Shown: piece after piece, positions 25,020-34,700 of the stretch
Layout of the letters: each line of letters opens with the position of its first letter
Numbering within the stretch: position 1 is the stretch's first letter
Translations under genes and position numbers: made by a program
The notes under the pieces: generated by a model
The model's database searches: none
What the model was told of the DNA's origin: nothing
The model's input: the letters and a program-made list of their open reading frames with translations, nothing else
Origin: CAYVQF01 sp964454015
GTDB taxonomy: Bacteria > Myxococcota_A > Bradymonadia > UBA4248
Direction: 5' to 3'
Assembly: GCA_964454015.1 (NCBI GenBank)
Contig: CAYVQF010000012.1
Location: 36,072-100,071 of the forward strand
DNA: 64,000 nucleotides

Positions 25020-27464
25020 ATGAAAAAGCTCCTGCTCTGCTTACTCTTGCTCACCGGTGTCTGCTACGCCTGTGACGACAGCGCTGGCACCAAGGACGCC
25101 GATGTCCAGGCCGACACCAGCCTGCCCGACAGCACCCCGCCGCCTGATCTGTCGCCTGATGGGGACGACACGGGTGACACCTTGGATTGTGGTCCCTGCA
25201 CCAGCCCGCCAGCGGTCACTTGCGAGGACTCCGATCTGGTGCGCTGGGTGAGCCCGGGCACCTGCGCGCAAGGCACCTGCGTCTATGAGGCCCTGCGGAC
25301 GCGCTGTGTCATCGGCTGCGAGGCTGCGGCCTGCCTCGGTGATCCCTGCGAGGGCGTCACCTGCGCCAGCCCGCCAGGGGCTTGCTTCTCTGCGACCGGG
25401 ACCTGCACGAGCGGGCTCTGCAGCTACGCGCCTCTGACGGGCACGAGCTGTGATGACGGCGACGCCTGCACCACGGATGATCGCTGCGAGAGCGGCGTCT
25501 GCGCTGGCACGGCCCTGCGCTGCGAGAGCTCGCCACCGGCGCGCTGCCTCGATTCGGCGCGCCTCGAGGTTTTCCAAGCGGTCGGTGTCTGCAGCGAGGG
25601 CGAGTGCACCTACACCGCCGCGCCCGTCACCTGCCCGGGCGGCTGCGCCGACGACGCCTGCCTCGGCGATCCCTGCGCGGGCGTCACCTGCGCCAGCCCG
25701 CCCAATGGCTGCTACGAGGCCGAGGGCATCTGCCAGAACGGCCTGTGCAGCTACGCCCCAGATGACGGCAGCCCTTGCGACGATGGCGACGCCTGCACCA
25801 CGGGCGACACCTGCCAGGCTGGGACCTGCAGCGGCACGACCATCGCCTGTACCACCCCGGGGTTCGGGCCGACCTGCGCCGACGCCAACACCCGGCGCAC
25901 CCCCGTCACGCCCGGCACCTGCGATGGCGGCACCTGCACCTACGCCACCCAGGACACGGTCTGCGAGTTCGGGTGCGAAAGCGGGGCCTGTGTGGGCGAT
26001 CCCTGCGCCCAGGTCACCTGTGACACCCCGCCCGAGCCGAGCTGCCAAGGCAGCCTCTTGCAGACCGCCGTGCCGGGCAGCGGCGTCTGCTCGGGCGGCC
26101 TCTGCACCTGGTCCTTCAACACCACCACGTGCGCCAACGGCTGCACGGGCGGGGCCTGCGTCGCCCCGACGGGTCTCGTCATCAGCGAGCTTCTCTACGA
26201 CTCGACGGGTTTTCCCGATACGGACGCCTTCCTGGAGATTCACGGCCCGCCTGGGACCGCCCTGACGGGCGTCAGCATCGTGGCCATCAACGGCAACGGC
26301 GGCGCCATCTACGCCACCATCCCCCTGGCGGGACACATCGGCGCGAGCGGTCTCTACGTCGTGGCCCACCCGAGCGCTCAGCCCTTCATCGCCGACGTGG
26401 CCGACCTCATGACCACGGCCATCGACTTGCAGAACGGCCCGGACAGCGTGCAGCTCCGTTTTGGCGACCAGGTCCTCGACGCGCTGGCCTACGGCAACTT
26501 CGGCGCCTCGGACATCGCCGCCGGCGAAGGGCAGCCCGCCCTTCCCACGGCAGTCAACGAGAGCCTCGCCCGGGACCACCTCTTCACCGACACGGACGAC
26601 AACTTCACCGACTTCAAGGCCGGCTCGCCGACGCCGGGGGCTGCGACGCCGGCGCCCTCGATCTGTATCAGCGAGCCCGACGCGATTGTCCGCAACGGCG
26701 TGCTCTTCACGGGAGACTTCAACGCCGCGGTCAAGCTCGGCGGGCGCATCGAGATCTGCGGCGAGGTGCTCATGAACAATCTCGATTACCTACCGCTACA
26801 CGTCGAGGTGATTGGGATTTCTCCGCAGGCGGTGATTTATCACACGTCGAGCGCCCGCGGGCTGAGCTTTGCCAATGGCGTGAATGCCCACGTCGAGGCG
26901 GTGCGCATCGTCGGCCACGCCAGCAGTGGGGCGGGCCAGGGACTCCGCGTTAGATCTGCCGCGCTCGTGCTCAAGGATGTCGAGGTCACGGGTTTTCCTG
27001 GCGGCACGACGGTCGAGGCCGCCTTGGCCACGGTCGTCATCGAGAGGTCGCGCTTCGTAGGCAACCGCGGCGGGCCGGCCCTCTTTCTGGACCGGAGCAC
27101 GGGGACCCTGACGGACGTGGTTTTCGAGGACAACACCACCCCGAGCGGGAGCCTCCTCGGCGGCGCGGTGACGGCGAACCTCGAATCGGCGGTGACCTTC
27201 ACCCGGTGTACCTTTCTCCAGAACTCCGGGACCCACAGCAGCGGCGGCGCTGCGGTCTACCTTGGGTCCACGCCCACGCAGGTCGGGGTGTGGGCGACCC
27301 TGCGGGCGACGGATTGCACTTGGGGTACGGGGGCGACAGCCAACGCGCCGCACGACCTGGTCGTGTGGTACGGGACGGGGACCACCGGGCGAGTGATCAC
27401 CAACGTGACGGGGAACATCTACTGCACGGCCTCCAGCGATGGTAACGTCTGTACGTATTTTTAA
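25020..27464 (+). CDS. Cys-rich repeat lipoprotein with a lamin-tail domain and beta-helix
   Basis: 814 residues from ATG 25020, AAAGGA upstream. The lipobox ends at Cys18 (GVCYAC). A D/P-rich linker is followed by about 330 residues of Cys-rich repeats: blocks of the form GDPC-x-GVTC-x-SPP..., CDDGDACTT-D-x-C-x-G-x-C, each about 80 residues long and found three to four times. From about residue 380 comes a lamin-tail (LTD) domain (PTGLVISELLYDSTGFPDTD, and later VQLRFGDQVLDALAYG). LTD domains occur in bacterial surface proteins, often in modular exported enzymes. The last about 260 residues form a right-handed beta-helix with repeated V-x-x-x-R/F-x-x-N-x-G turns. It is probably exposed on the cell surface, with binding or adhesive roles. 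No catalytic motif is seen. Confidence 0.78.
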   Translation: MKKLLLCLLLLTGVCYACDDSAGTKDADVQADTSLPDSTPPPDLSPDGDDTGDTLDCGPCTSPPAVTCEDSDLVRWVSPGTCAQGTCVYEALRTRCVIGCEAAACLGDPCEGVTCASPPGACFSATGTCTSGLCSYAPLTGTSCDDGDACTTDDRCESGVCAGTALRCESSPPARCLDSARLEVFQAVGVCSEGECTYTAAPVTCPGGCADDACLGDPCAGVTCASPPNGCYEAEGICQNGLCSYAPDDGSPCDDGDACTTGDTCQAGTCSGTTIACTTPGFGPTCADANTRRTPVTPGTCDGGTCTYATQDTVCEFGCESGACVGDPCAQVTCDTPPEPSCQGSLLQTAVPGSGVCSGGLCTWSFNTTTCANGCTGGACVAPTGLVISELLYDSTGFPDTDAFLEIHGPPGTALTGVSIVAINGNGGAIYATIPLAGHIGASGLYVVAHPSAQPFIADVADLMTTAIDLQNGPDSVQLRFGDQVLDALAYGNFGASDIAAGEGQPALPTAVNESLARDHLFTDTDDNFTDFKAGSPTPGAATPAPSICISEPDAIVRNGVLFTGDFNAAVKLGGRIEICGEVLMNNLDYLPLHVEVIGISPQAVIYHTSSARGLSFANGVNAHVEAVRIVGHASSGAGQGLRVRSAALVLKDVEVTGFPGGTTVEAALATVVIERSRFVGNRGGPALFLDRSTGTLTDVVFEDNTTPSGSLLGGAVTANLESAVTFTRCTFLQNSGTHSSGGAAVYLGSTPTQVGVWATLRATDCTWGTGATANAPHDLVVWYGTGTTGRVITNVTGNIYCTASSDGNVCTYF

Positions 27465-27467
27465 GCC

Positions 27468-27540
27468 GGCGCCCAATCGGCCGGCGCATAGGCCGGCCGG
27501 TACGGCTCTATTTTGATTTTGTGGATGGCGGGCACCCGTG
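27468..27540. repeat. Repeat family R1, second copy
   Basis: Starting three bases after the stop codon of the preceding gene: CAATCGGCCGGCGCATAGGC, then CGGCCGGTACGG, followed by TATTTTGATTTTGTGGATGG and CGGGCAC. The core palindrome is a variant of the one at 5774 with GGC in place of GAC. The flanking TTTTG...GTGGATGGCGGG is shared with the copy at 29283. The remaining bases to 27683 hold no gene. Confidence 0.7.
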
Positions 27541-27683
27541 GGCTTGGACTTGCGGGAGGCGGTGGCCAGCGCCACCTTTTGTTCCAGAGCCGCGATGGCC
27601 TTTGGCGGAGAACGTCGAGGAGGTGGAGCGTGGGAGCTGTGCAAGAAGAGGGGGCCTTGGGGTCGCCCTTGTCAGGGAAGGTG

Positions 27684-29237
27684 ATGGGAGCGTTGCCGAC
27701 GTTGCGGCAGCGTTTTCGGGAGGCCCTGCCCGGGGATGAGCGTGAGGTGTTGGCTCCCCGCGCGATCCATGGCGCGGCTTGGGCCTCCGTGCGGCCGACC
27801 CCGGTGGCGCGGCCGCGGATGGTAGCCGTGGCCACGGCGCTGGCAGCGGAACTCGGGGGGCTGCCCTGGGCGGCGCCAGACTTTTTGGCGGCCATGGCGG
27901 GCAACACCCTCTTGCCCGGATCGCGCCCCTATGCGGCCTGCTATGGCGGGCATCAGTTTGGGTCTTGGGCGGGGCAGCTCGGGGATGGTCGCGCCATCGT
28001 GCTGGGAGAGATGGAGACCTCCTTGGGGCTGCAGGAGCTCCAACTCAAGGGGGCGGGGCCCACACCCTTTGCGCGGCGCGCCGATGGGCGCGCGGTGCTG
28101 CGCTCGTCCGTGCGGGAGTTCTTGTGCAGCGAGGCGATGCACTACCTGGGCATCCCGACGACGCGGGCGTTGACGCTGGTGGCCACGGGCGAGTCGGTGG
28201 TGCGTGATCCTCTGTACGATGGACATCCGCGGCCGGAGCCGGGCGCGGTGGTGTGCCGGGTCGCCCCGTCTTTTCTGCGCTTTGGCACTTTCGAGCTGCC
28301 CGCGTCGCGGGGCGATGTGTCGCTGTTGACGCGCTTGTCGGACTACGCCATCGCCCTGGTGGACGGGCGCTGGCCCGTGGTGCCGAGCACTGAGGCGCGG
28401 CGCAGCGCGTGGTTCGTGGCGGTCTGCGAGCGGACGGCCGTGCTCATGGCCCATTGGATGCGGGTGGGCTTCGTGCACGGGGTGATGAACACGGACAACC
28501 TGTCGGTCTTGGGGTTGACCCTCGACTACGGGCCCTACGGCTGGCTCGAGCCCTTCGACCCGACCTGGACGCCCAACACGACGGACGCCGCGGGGCGACG
28601 CTACGCCTACGGGCGTCAGCCTCAGGTGGCGGGCTGGAATCTGATGCGCCTGGCCGAAGCCCTGAGCTTGGTCGTGCCAGACACGGCGGCCCTGGAGGAG
28701 GGGCTGCGGGCCTACGGGCGCCGCTTTGCCGCGGAGGAGGCCAAGCACACGGCGCAGAAGCTGGGCTTGGGTGCCTTGCGGGCCGAGGACGACGCGCTGG
28801 TGGCGGATCTCTACGGGATGATGCGGCGCGATCAGGCCGATTTCACGCTCTTCTTCAGGTGGTTGTCCGAGGTCGATCCCGCAGCGCCGCCGGCCGATGC
28901 CGTGGGTGAACTGTGCTATGCTCCGCTGTCGACCGAGGCTGAGCGGGCGTGGCAGGCGTGGTTGGGGCGTTGGCGGCAGCGTTTTCTGGACGAGGCCGAT
29001 CCGCAGGGGCGGCAGGCGCGCATGTTGGCGTGCAATCCGCGCTTCGTTCTGCGCAACTACCTGGTCCAAGAGGCGATAGAGCGCGCTGAGGCGGGTGATG
29101 ACGCGGGGGTGAAGGCCCTCTACGAGGTCTTGCAACGCCCCTACGCTGCCCAGCCGGGGCGCGAGGGCTTCTTTGCCAAGCGGCCCGCGTGGGCCCGCGC
29201 GCGTTTTGGTTGTGACATGCTGTCGTGCAGTTCTTGA
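27684..29237 (+). CDS. selO: Protein adenylyltransferase SelO (YdiU/UPF0061 family)
   Basis: 517 residues if started at ATG 27684, which lies behind AGGGAAGG and begins near where family members begin (TLRQRFREALPGD). SelO is a pseudokinase-fold enzyme that transfers AMP from ATP to Ser, Thr or Tyr of target proteins in a flipped ATP orientation and acts in redox stress. Family blocks are present: RPYAACYGGHQFGSWAGQLG, then GDGRAIVLGE, LQLKGAGPTPFARRADGRAV, HGVMNTDNLSVLGLTLDYGP and the LEPFDP region. The C-terminus is CDMLSCSS, the conserved tail in which animal SelO carries selenocysteine; here both positions are Cys, giving a redox CxxxxC pair. The gene is monocistronic, between two R1 repeats. 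Confidence 0.93.
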   Translation: MGALPTLRQRFREALPGDEREVLAPRAIHGAAWASVRPTPVARPRMVAVATALAAELGGLPWAAPDFLAAMAGNTLLPGSRPYAACYGGHQFGSWAGQLGDGRAIVLGEMETSLGLQELQLKGAGPTPFARRADGRAVLRSSVREFLCSEAMHYLGIPTTRALTLVATGESVVRDPLYDGHPRPEPGAVVCRVAPSFLRFGTFELPASRGDVSLLTRLSDYAIALVDGRWPVVPSTEARRSAWFVAVCERTAVLMAHWMRVGFVHGVMNTDNLSVLGLTLDYGPYGWLEPFDPTWTPNTTDAAGRRYAYGRQPQVAGWNLMRLAEALSLVVPDTAALEEGLRAYGRRFAAEEAKHTAQKLGLGALRAEDDALVADLYGMMRRDQADFTLFFRWLSEVDPAAPPADAVGELCYAPLSTEAERAWQAWLGRWRQRFLDEADPQGRQARMLACNPRFVLRNYLVQEAIERAEAGDDAGVKALYEVLQRPYAAQPGREGFFAKRPAWARARFGCDMLSCSS

Positions 29238-29264
29238 GAGGTGGCAGGGAACGCGGGCCTGAAA

Positions 29265-29396
29265 GAGGCAGGCCGTCGCGAAATCGGCCGACACATAGGT
29301 CGGCCGCTACCCATCGATTTTGAAATTGTGGATGGCGGGCCGGGGGGAACGCGGGCCTGGAAGAGGCAGGGGGGCGCTTGAGACCTCACCCCCCGG
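29265..29396. repeat. Repeat family R1, third copy, with duplicated flank
   Basis: After selO, GCCGTCGCGAAATCGGCCGA leads into the palindrome CGGCCGAC-acatag-GTCGGCCG (29284-29305), then CTACCCATCGATTTTG and GTGGATGGCGGG. The block AACGCGGGCCTG-x-AAGAGGCAGG appears both before (about 29248) and after (about 29349) the palindrome, so the element lies within a roughly 100-bp direct repeat. Confidence 0.7.
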
Positions 29397-29397
29397 G

Positions 29398-29425
29398 CCC
29401 CCCTCTCCATGAATGGAGAGGGGGG
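29398..29425. terminator. Strong palindrome between convergent genes, possible bidirectional terminator
   Basis: CCCCCCTCTCCAT-ga-ATGGAGAGGGGGG: a perfect 13-bp stem. It sits between the stops of selO (29237, plus) and the DUF4914 gene (29517, minus). There is no T-run on either side, so it is not a classical intrinsic terminator; it could also be a mobile palindromic element, since such C/G-run hairpins are often dispersed. Confidence 0.45.
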
Positions 29426-29516
29426 GTAACCTCAAGATTTAACATGCGTAAAACGCATGGGATAAAATGGCGCGTACGGCGCGAACGGCGGGTCGCCCCA
29501 CATTGTGGGCCGCGAC

Positions 29517-31445
29517 TCAGGACCAGAGGGCGTCCAGTTGATCGACCGGGGCGCGGTCGAGGCACCATTCGACGATGGCGCGGCCGAGGCGATCGAGCTG
29601 AGGGTCCCGCTGGAGGTGGCCCAGCTCCTGTTCGAAGAAGCGTTGCAGCACCTCGGCGCCGGCGTCGTAGCCTTCGGGGCCGACCTCGGGCTGGCTCTCC
29701 ACCTGGAGGAACCAGCGGGGAATGGCGACGCCTTCGATCTGCACGTTCTTGGGGCAGTAGCCCAGCAGGGGCGAGCGCGCTTCGACGAGCTGCTCAGGGC
29801 GGAACTTGACGCCGCCGCGCCGGGCGAGGAAGTCGCGCATCAACCACTGGGGCATGAAGCTGACGCGCCAGGCGCCGATGTGTTGGTTGGGGGTGAGGAC
29901 GTAGCGGGTGCCGGGGGTGCTGCGGAGCTGGCGCAGGAGCAGATTGGCGAGGGGGACGCGTTGGCCCGTGGCGAAGGGCCAGAAGGATCCCACGCCCTCG
30001 CTCTGCAGTCCGGCGCTGTCGACGATGCTGGGATTGTCGTGGCCGCGGGGCGCCACGAGGCGCCAGAGCCAGGCGACGGGGGGCGGCAAGACGTGGAAGA
30101 GGCCCAGGATGCCATAGCTCGGCTGCTCGCGCGTGCAAGGCGGGCAGCGGACGCCGAAGCTGCGGACATCGACCTCGACGTCGCCGTCGAGGACGCCCGG
30201 CACGAGCTCGCGCGGGAGGATCACCCGTGGGTTGGGGCAGCGGCGCGCGGCGTCGTCCATGGTGTGCTCCCAAATCAAACAGGTCGCATCGGGGACGCCG
30301 TGCATATTGAGGAAGATGAGGGGGCGCTCGGGGTTGACGGTGATGCGCTCGAGCTCGTGGTTCACCCCGTAGTCGGCGATGTGGTTGACCCGGACGAACC
30401 AGGCGTCTTCGGCGTCGCGCACGACGAGCTTGGAGCCCGACTGTTTGGAGGGCAGGCAGAGGGCCATGTCGTCCGTGACGGGGCGAATACCGCAGGCCTG
30501 GGGGAGGGCAATGTGGCGCCGCTCGCCCGTGAGGAGGTTGTGCCCCAGCAACATGCGCCCATCGGGTTCGCGGTGGCTGTACTCGAGCATCTCGCTCTTG
30601 CCGCTGCCGCTGGCGCCTTCGTGGAGCAGCGTCAGGGTGTTGTCATAGGGCGTCACCATCTGCACCGTCGAGCCGTGCACCGTGAGCCAGCCTTCGGACT
30701 CGCCGAGCTGCAGCAGGACGCCGTAGACGCCTTTCTTGGCGCTGGGGCCGGGGTAGAGGTTGAGGGAGAAGACCTCGTGGAGGTCCTCGCTGCGGTGGTG
30801 CACCACGACCTGGCGCCCTTCACAGTGGGTGTGGCGGAAGACCGGGGCGACGTACATGACCGAGCGGACGTGGCTGAAGTCGTGAGGCAGCTCGCCCAGG
30901 ATGGCCGTCTGCAGGTCGGCGAGGGCCGCGGCGAAGAAGGCGGCGTTCAAGGGGCAGATGAGGAGGGCCGGGAAGCGCAGCTCGCCGCCGCCGGCCCAGA
31001 TGGGCAAGAGCAGCAATTCGCGCTGGGCGAGCCAGTGCAAGACGTCCGATCGCAACTGGGCGAAAGGAATATTGAAGCGCTCTTCGAAGCGAGGTTGATC
31101 GCTGGGGCCGTTATCGCCGACGAGGAGAGAATCGGGATCGCGGCGGCGCATGTAGATCTCTGGGTAGTTCACCACCAGGCCGTTGCGGCCGCGGACGACC
31201 TGGGCCTCGCAGCGCGTTCCTTGCCCCTCGATGTCGTAGCAGACGTCGAAGCGCGGCTGGCCGCCACCCGTGGCGAGGGCAAAGAGAGCCTCGCGGGACT
31301 CGGGTAGATTGAGGAGCGGTGCCCGGAGGAGGGCGGCGTGGAGGTCTGCCGGGAGGGCCATGCGTTCGAGCTGGCGCTCCAGGGCCTCGGCTTCGTCGTG
31401 CTGACCGTTGTGGTGGGGGGGGGGATGGTCGTGTCCGTTTTGCAT
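29517..31445 (-). CDS. DUF4914 protein (PEP-carboxykinase-like P-loop fold)
   Basis: 642 residues from ATG 31445, with GAGGAA 8 nt upstream; longer in-frame starts are rejected. The length and pattern fit DUF4914, a family of unknown function. A Walker-A-like loop GASGSGKSEM is present near residue 295, preceded by LLHEGASGSG, as in PEP carboxykinase and HPr kinase folds. A second conserved block is FVRVNHIADYG-x-NHELER, with PLIFLNMHG after it. Cysteines occur in CPNP and FGVRCPPCTREQPSYG. The N-terminus is His/Pro-rich (HDHPPPHHNGQH), possibly metal-binding. Phosphotransfer chemistry is inferred from the loop, but no substrate is known. The gene is alone and read towards selO. Confidence 0.8.
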   Translation of the reverse strand: MQNGHDHPPPHHNGQHDEAEALERQLERMALPADLHAALLRAPLLNLPESREALFALATGGGQPRFDVCYDIEGQGTRCEAQVVRGRNGLVVNYPEIYMRRRDPDSLLVGDNGPSDQPRFEERFNIPFAQLRSDVLHWLAQRELLLLPIWAGGGELRFPALLICPLNAAFFAAALADLQTAILGELPHDFSHVRSVMYVAPVFRHTHCEGRQVVVHHRSEDLHEVFSLNLYPGPSAKKGVYGVLLQLGESEGWLTVHGSTVQMVTPYDNTLTLLHEGASGSGKSEMLEYSHREPDGRMLLGHNLLTGERRHIALPQACGIRPVTDDMALCLPSKQSGSKLVVRDAEDAWFVRVNHIADYGVNHELERITVNPERPLIFLNMHGVPDATCLIWEHTMDDAARRCPNPRVILPRELVPGVLDGDVEVDVRSFGVRCPPCTREQPSYGILGLFHVLPPPVAWLWRLVAPRGHDNPSIVDSAGLQSEGVGSFWPFATGQRVPLANLLLRQLRSTPGTRYVLTPNQHIGAWRVSFMPQWLMRDFLARRGGVKFRPEQLVEARSPLLGYCPKNVQIEGVAIPRWFLQVESQPEVGPEGYDAGAEVLQRFFEQELGHLQRDPQLDRLGRAIVEWCLDRAPVDQLDALWS

Positions 31446-31786
31446 CTTCTGTTCCTCATTCGCTCTGGGCGCGCTTCTCTTGCCAAAGCGCGCGACAGGA
31501 TAGTCATGAACGGGCAAAGCTCAATAGGAAACGAAGGCGGTTGACGCCTGCATGGGTCAGGTCCATTGAGCGCCAGGCGGCGCCGGTGCCGCGGGCGTCG
31601 CTCAGACGGCGCTGCCTGCGGGTCGCGTGCGACGCTGCGCGGCGTTTTCTGCCGCGATGGAGAGGGTGGGCGGCGTCGGGATCAGCGCGCACGCCCTGAT
31701 GTGGGTGGATCCCAGCGCGTCACGTGCAGAGGGGCCCTCGAGGTGGGGGGCGGGCTTGGCTGGGCGCGGTAGGCCTTGGCGAGGCT
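31446..31786. other. Intergenic region with an R3 repeat
   Basis: 341 bp between two minus-strand genes. It holds an R3 copy on the minus strand (31686-31714) and the presumed promoter of the DUF4914 gene. Apart from that nothing was recognised; apparent reading frames here are extensions of antisense frames. Confidence 0.5.
31686..31714 (-). repeat. Repeat family R3 copy, minus orientation
   Basis: Read on the minus strand: TGGGATCCAC, 8 bases, then GGGCGTGCGCGC. Orientation is opposite to the copies at 15252, 24765 and 38964. Confidence 0.65.
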
Positions 31787-34700
31787 TCAGGGGCGGACGA
31801 AGAGCGCCTCGTGGGTGCCGTCGCTGCCGGCGGCGCCGGGGATGCCGTTGGAGGGTCCGCCAGCGCCACCGCGACCAGGGGTACCGCTGAGTTGGACCGT
31901 GTTCTGGCCGAGGTAGTCGGGGATGGTGAAGGTGTTGGTGCCGGGGTTGACGAAGATGCCGAAGGCCGCGCCGCCGCAACCGCCGGCGCCGCCGCCGCCG
32001 GCGCCACCGCGGCCACCATTGCCGCCGCGGCCGCCGGGGAAGCCGCAGAAGACGCTGGAGGTGCCGCCGTTGGCGCCTTGGCCGCCGATGCCGCCGAGGG
32101 CGCCAGGTCCGCCCGCGCCACCGTCGCCACCGCGGCCGGTGGTGATGACGTTGTCGACCAGGTTGGGGATGGTGGTCATGGTGGCGGTGTAGGTGACGTA
32201 GACGGCGAAGGAAGCGCCACCGCCGCTGCCGGCGGAGCCGCCCGTGCCACCACAGCCGCCGGCGCCACCGCCGCCGCCCGAGGCACCGATGGTGTCATTG
32301 CATTGGTCGCCGCTGCAGGAATCGGTGGGGTTGATGTCGTAGCCGCGTCCGGCCGAGCCGCCGCCGCCGCCGCCGCCATGGGCACCGGGCGCGCCGGCCG
32401 CCGAGGCCGAGGGTTGCCACAGGCCTTGGGCGTTGATGGTGCCGCGGGGGTCGGTGCAGGTCGCGCCGCCGGGGCCATGGGTGCCGTCGGCGCCATCGAG
32501 GCCGGGGAAGCCGATGCTCGGCAGCCCTGGCGAGTTCTGGCACTGGTTGGCGGAGCCATTGACCGTGACCGTGTCGTAGGTGGGGGGGCCGGCCAAGCCG
32601 AAACCGCTGGGGTTGTTGGCGCCGTTGAGCCCGACCCCTTGGGGTGGCGGGAGGCGTCCAGCGTGGCAATCGACGGTGTCGCAGATGTTGAGGCAGGCGT
32701 CGCGGAGGGCGGGGTTGGTGTTGCGGGTGTCGCAGTTGTCGGCGACGAGGCCGGCGCCGTTGTCCGTGCGCGAGCGCGGGCACAGGGCATCGCCGCCCTT
32801 GCCACCGTTGACGCTGACGCCGGCGCAGGTCCGGGCGCCGCCGTTGCCACCGGCGCGGGGGCCACCGGCGGTCCCGGTGCAGGTGCGGCCGACATTGGTC
32901 TTGATGGCGTTGATGCCCGCGCTGCCGATGGTGCCGTTGACGCCAGCCGTGCCGGGGTTACCTCTGACGCCGGGGGCGCCCGTGCCGCCGGTGACGCGGT
33001 TGTGGCGCAGGGTGAGGGCGTCGCCCGTGTTGCGGATGAAGACGGCGTAGGTGGGGGCGCCGCTCTGGACGGTGTTGGGTCCGAAGACGTTGAAGCCCAT
33101 GACCATGGTCGGCTGGCTCAGCTCGAGGGCGTTGACGGCCCCCGGCTGTTGCGCCGTGGGCGCGCGGCCGAAGATGGTGGTGGGGTAGACCTCGGGGTTG
33201 CGGGTGCGGAAGTCGAGGGAGTAGCCGCCATAGAGGCCAACGCCCTCGACGAGGGTGATGCTCTCGGAGTAGACGCCGGCTGAGACGTAGATGTCGCGGA
33301 TGCCCGAGGTGGAGGCGGCGGCCTGCAAGGCGGCGCCGATGGTGGCCAGGGGCGCGTCGATGGTGCCGGCGGCGCTGTCGCTACCGGTCTTGGAGACGAA
33401 GAGGGCGACGTCGATCTGGCCGTCGATGCCGTCGCAGTTGGCGTCGACCTGGCCGGCGTCGGGGAAGTCGACGGCGGAGAGAATCTGACACTCACAGCCA
33501 TCGTCGCGGCCGTTGATCAAGTCGACGTAGCCATCTTGGCAGTACCAAATGCAGTGGGGGTCATCGGCGTCGAGATCGCAGGTGGAGATGGCGTTGGGGA
33601 TGTTGATGTTGCGACAGTCGTTGTGGCAGCGGCCGCAGTGCTCTTGGGAGACCCCGTACTTGCCGTCAGCGCGGCGGAAGGGGGTGTCGATGCGGCCATC
33701 GCAGTTGTTGTCCAGGCCGTCGCAGACCTCGACGTCGAGCTCGCAAACGCCGAAGTCAGTGCCGACGCAGGCCTGCCGACCCTGACAGGTGACCTGGCCT
33801 TGGTTGCCGTCGAGGTCGATTTCGCCGACGATTTCTACCTGACAAGGCACGGTGAAACCCGAGGTGTTCTCGGTGCAGTAGCATGACCCCGAAGTGGGCA
33901 GGCACTGGTGCGCCGGCTCGCTCTCACCGACGTCGATGGCGCTGCAGGTGTAAAGGTCCGGGCACTCCGTGCCGAAGGGGCTCTGGCTGCTGCAGTCGCG
34001 GCCACAGATCTGGAAAGACTCGCCGCGGCTGTCGGTGGTGGTGACACAGCGTGAGCCAGGGGAGGCGGAGCAATCGGCGTCGTTGACGCAAGGGAGGCAG
34101 AGGTTGGCCACGATGGGCACACAGAGGTTGTTGCCAACGGGCAGGAAGCCGTCGATGCAGGCGGTGATGACGCACTGGGGTTCGCCGAGGGTGTCGAGCT
34201 CGCAGGCGACGTTGGCGGCCGTGGGGCCAAAGCGACCGATGCAGCTCTGGAAGCAGCCGCCGCAGTGTTCGATGCGGGTCCACAGGCCGTTCTCGTCTTT
34301 GAAGTCTTCGTCGATGCGGCCATCACAGTTGTTGTCGACGCCGTCGCAGGTCTCGGCCTCTGCTTGGGGCCCAATACAGATGGGGCCTTGTTCGCCGCCG
34401 CAGATTTCTACGCCCTCGCAGGTCCCGTGTTCGTTGGTGATGGCACAGGTGCCGACCTCGAGGCCTTCATCGATGAGGCCGTTGCAATTGTTGTCTTCGC
34501 CGTCGCAGATTTCGGCGCTCGGGATCTCGGCTGAGCAGCCCGTCCAGCCGAACTCGAGGTTGCAGGACTCGATGCCCATGCAGGCGCCGTGCTCGTTGGT
34601 GTGGTAGCAGATGCGGCTCGACCCGGCGTTGTCTTCGTTGCAATGGCAGGAGCCGCTCTCGGGGACGCAGAACAGAGCGTCCTCCCCTTGTTGGTTGGGG

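Noticed and set aside
29505..31307. 600-codon plus-strand frame opposite the DUF4914 gene
   Set aside because: DUF4914 on the other strand has a P-loop and a good start; this one has no motif.
31724..33283. 519-codon plus-strand frame over the Gly-rich tail of the giant lipoprotein
   Set aside because: Ala/Gly/Val-only composition is the expected antisense of GGN-rich codons.
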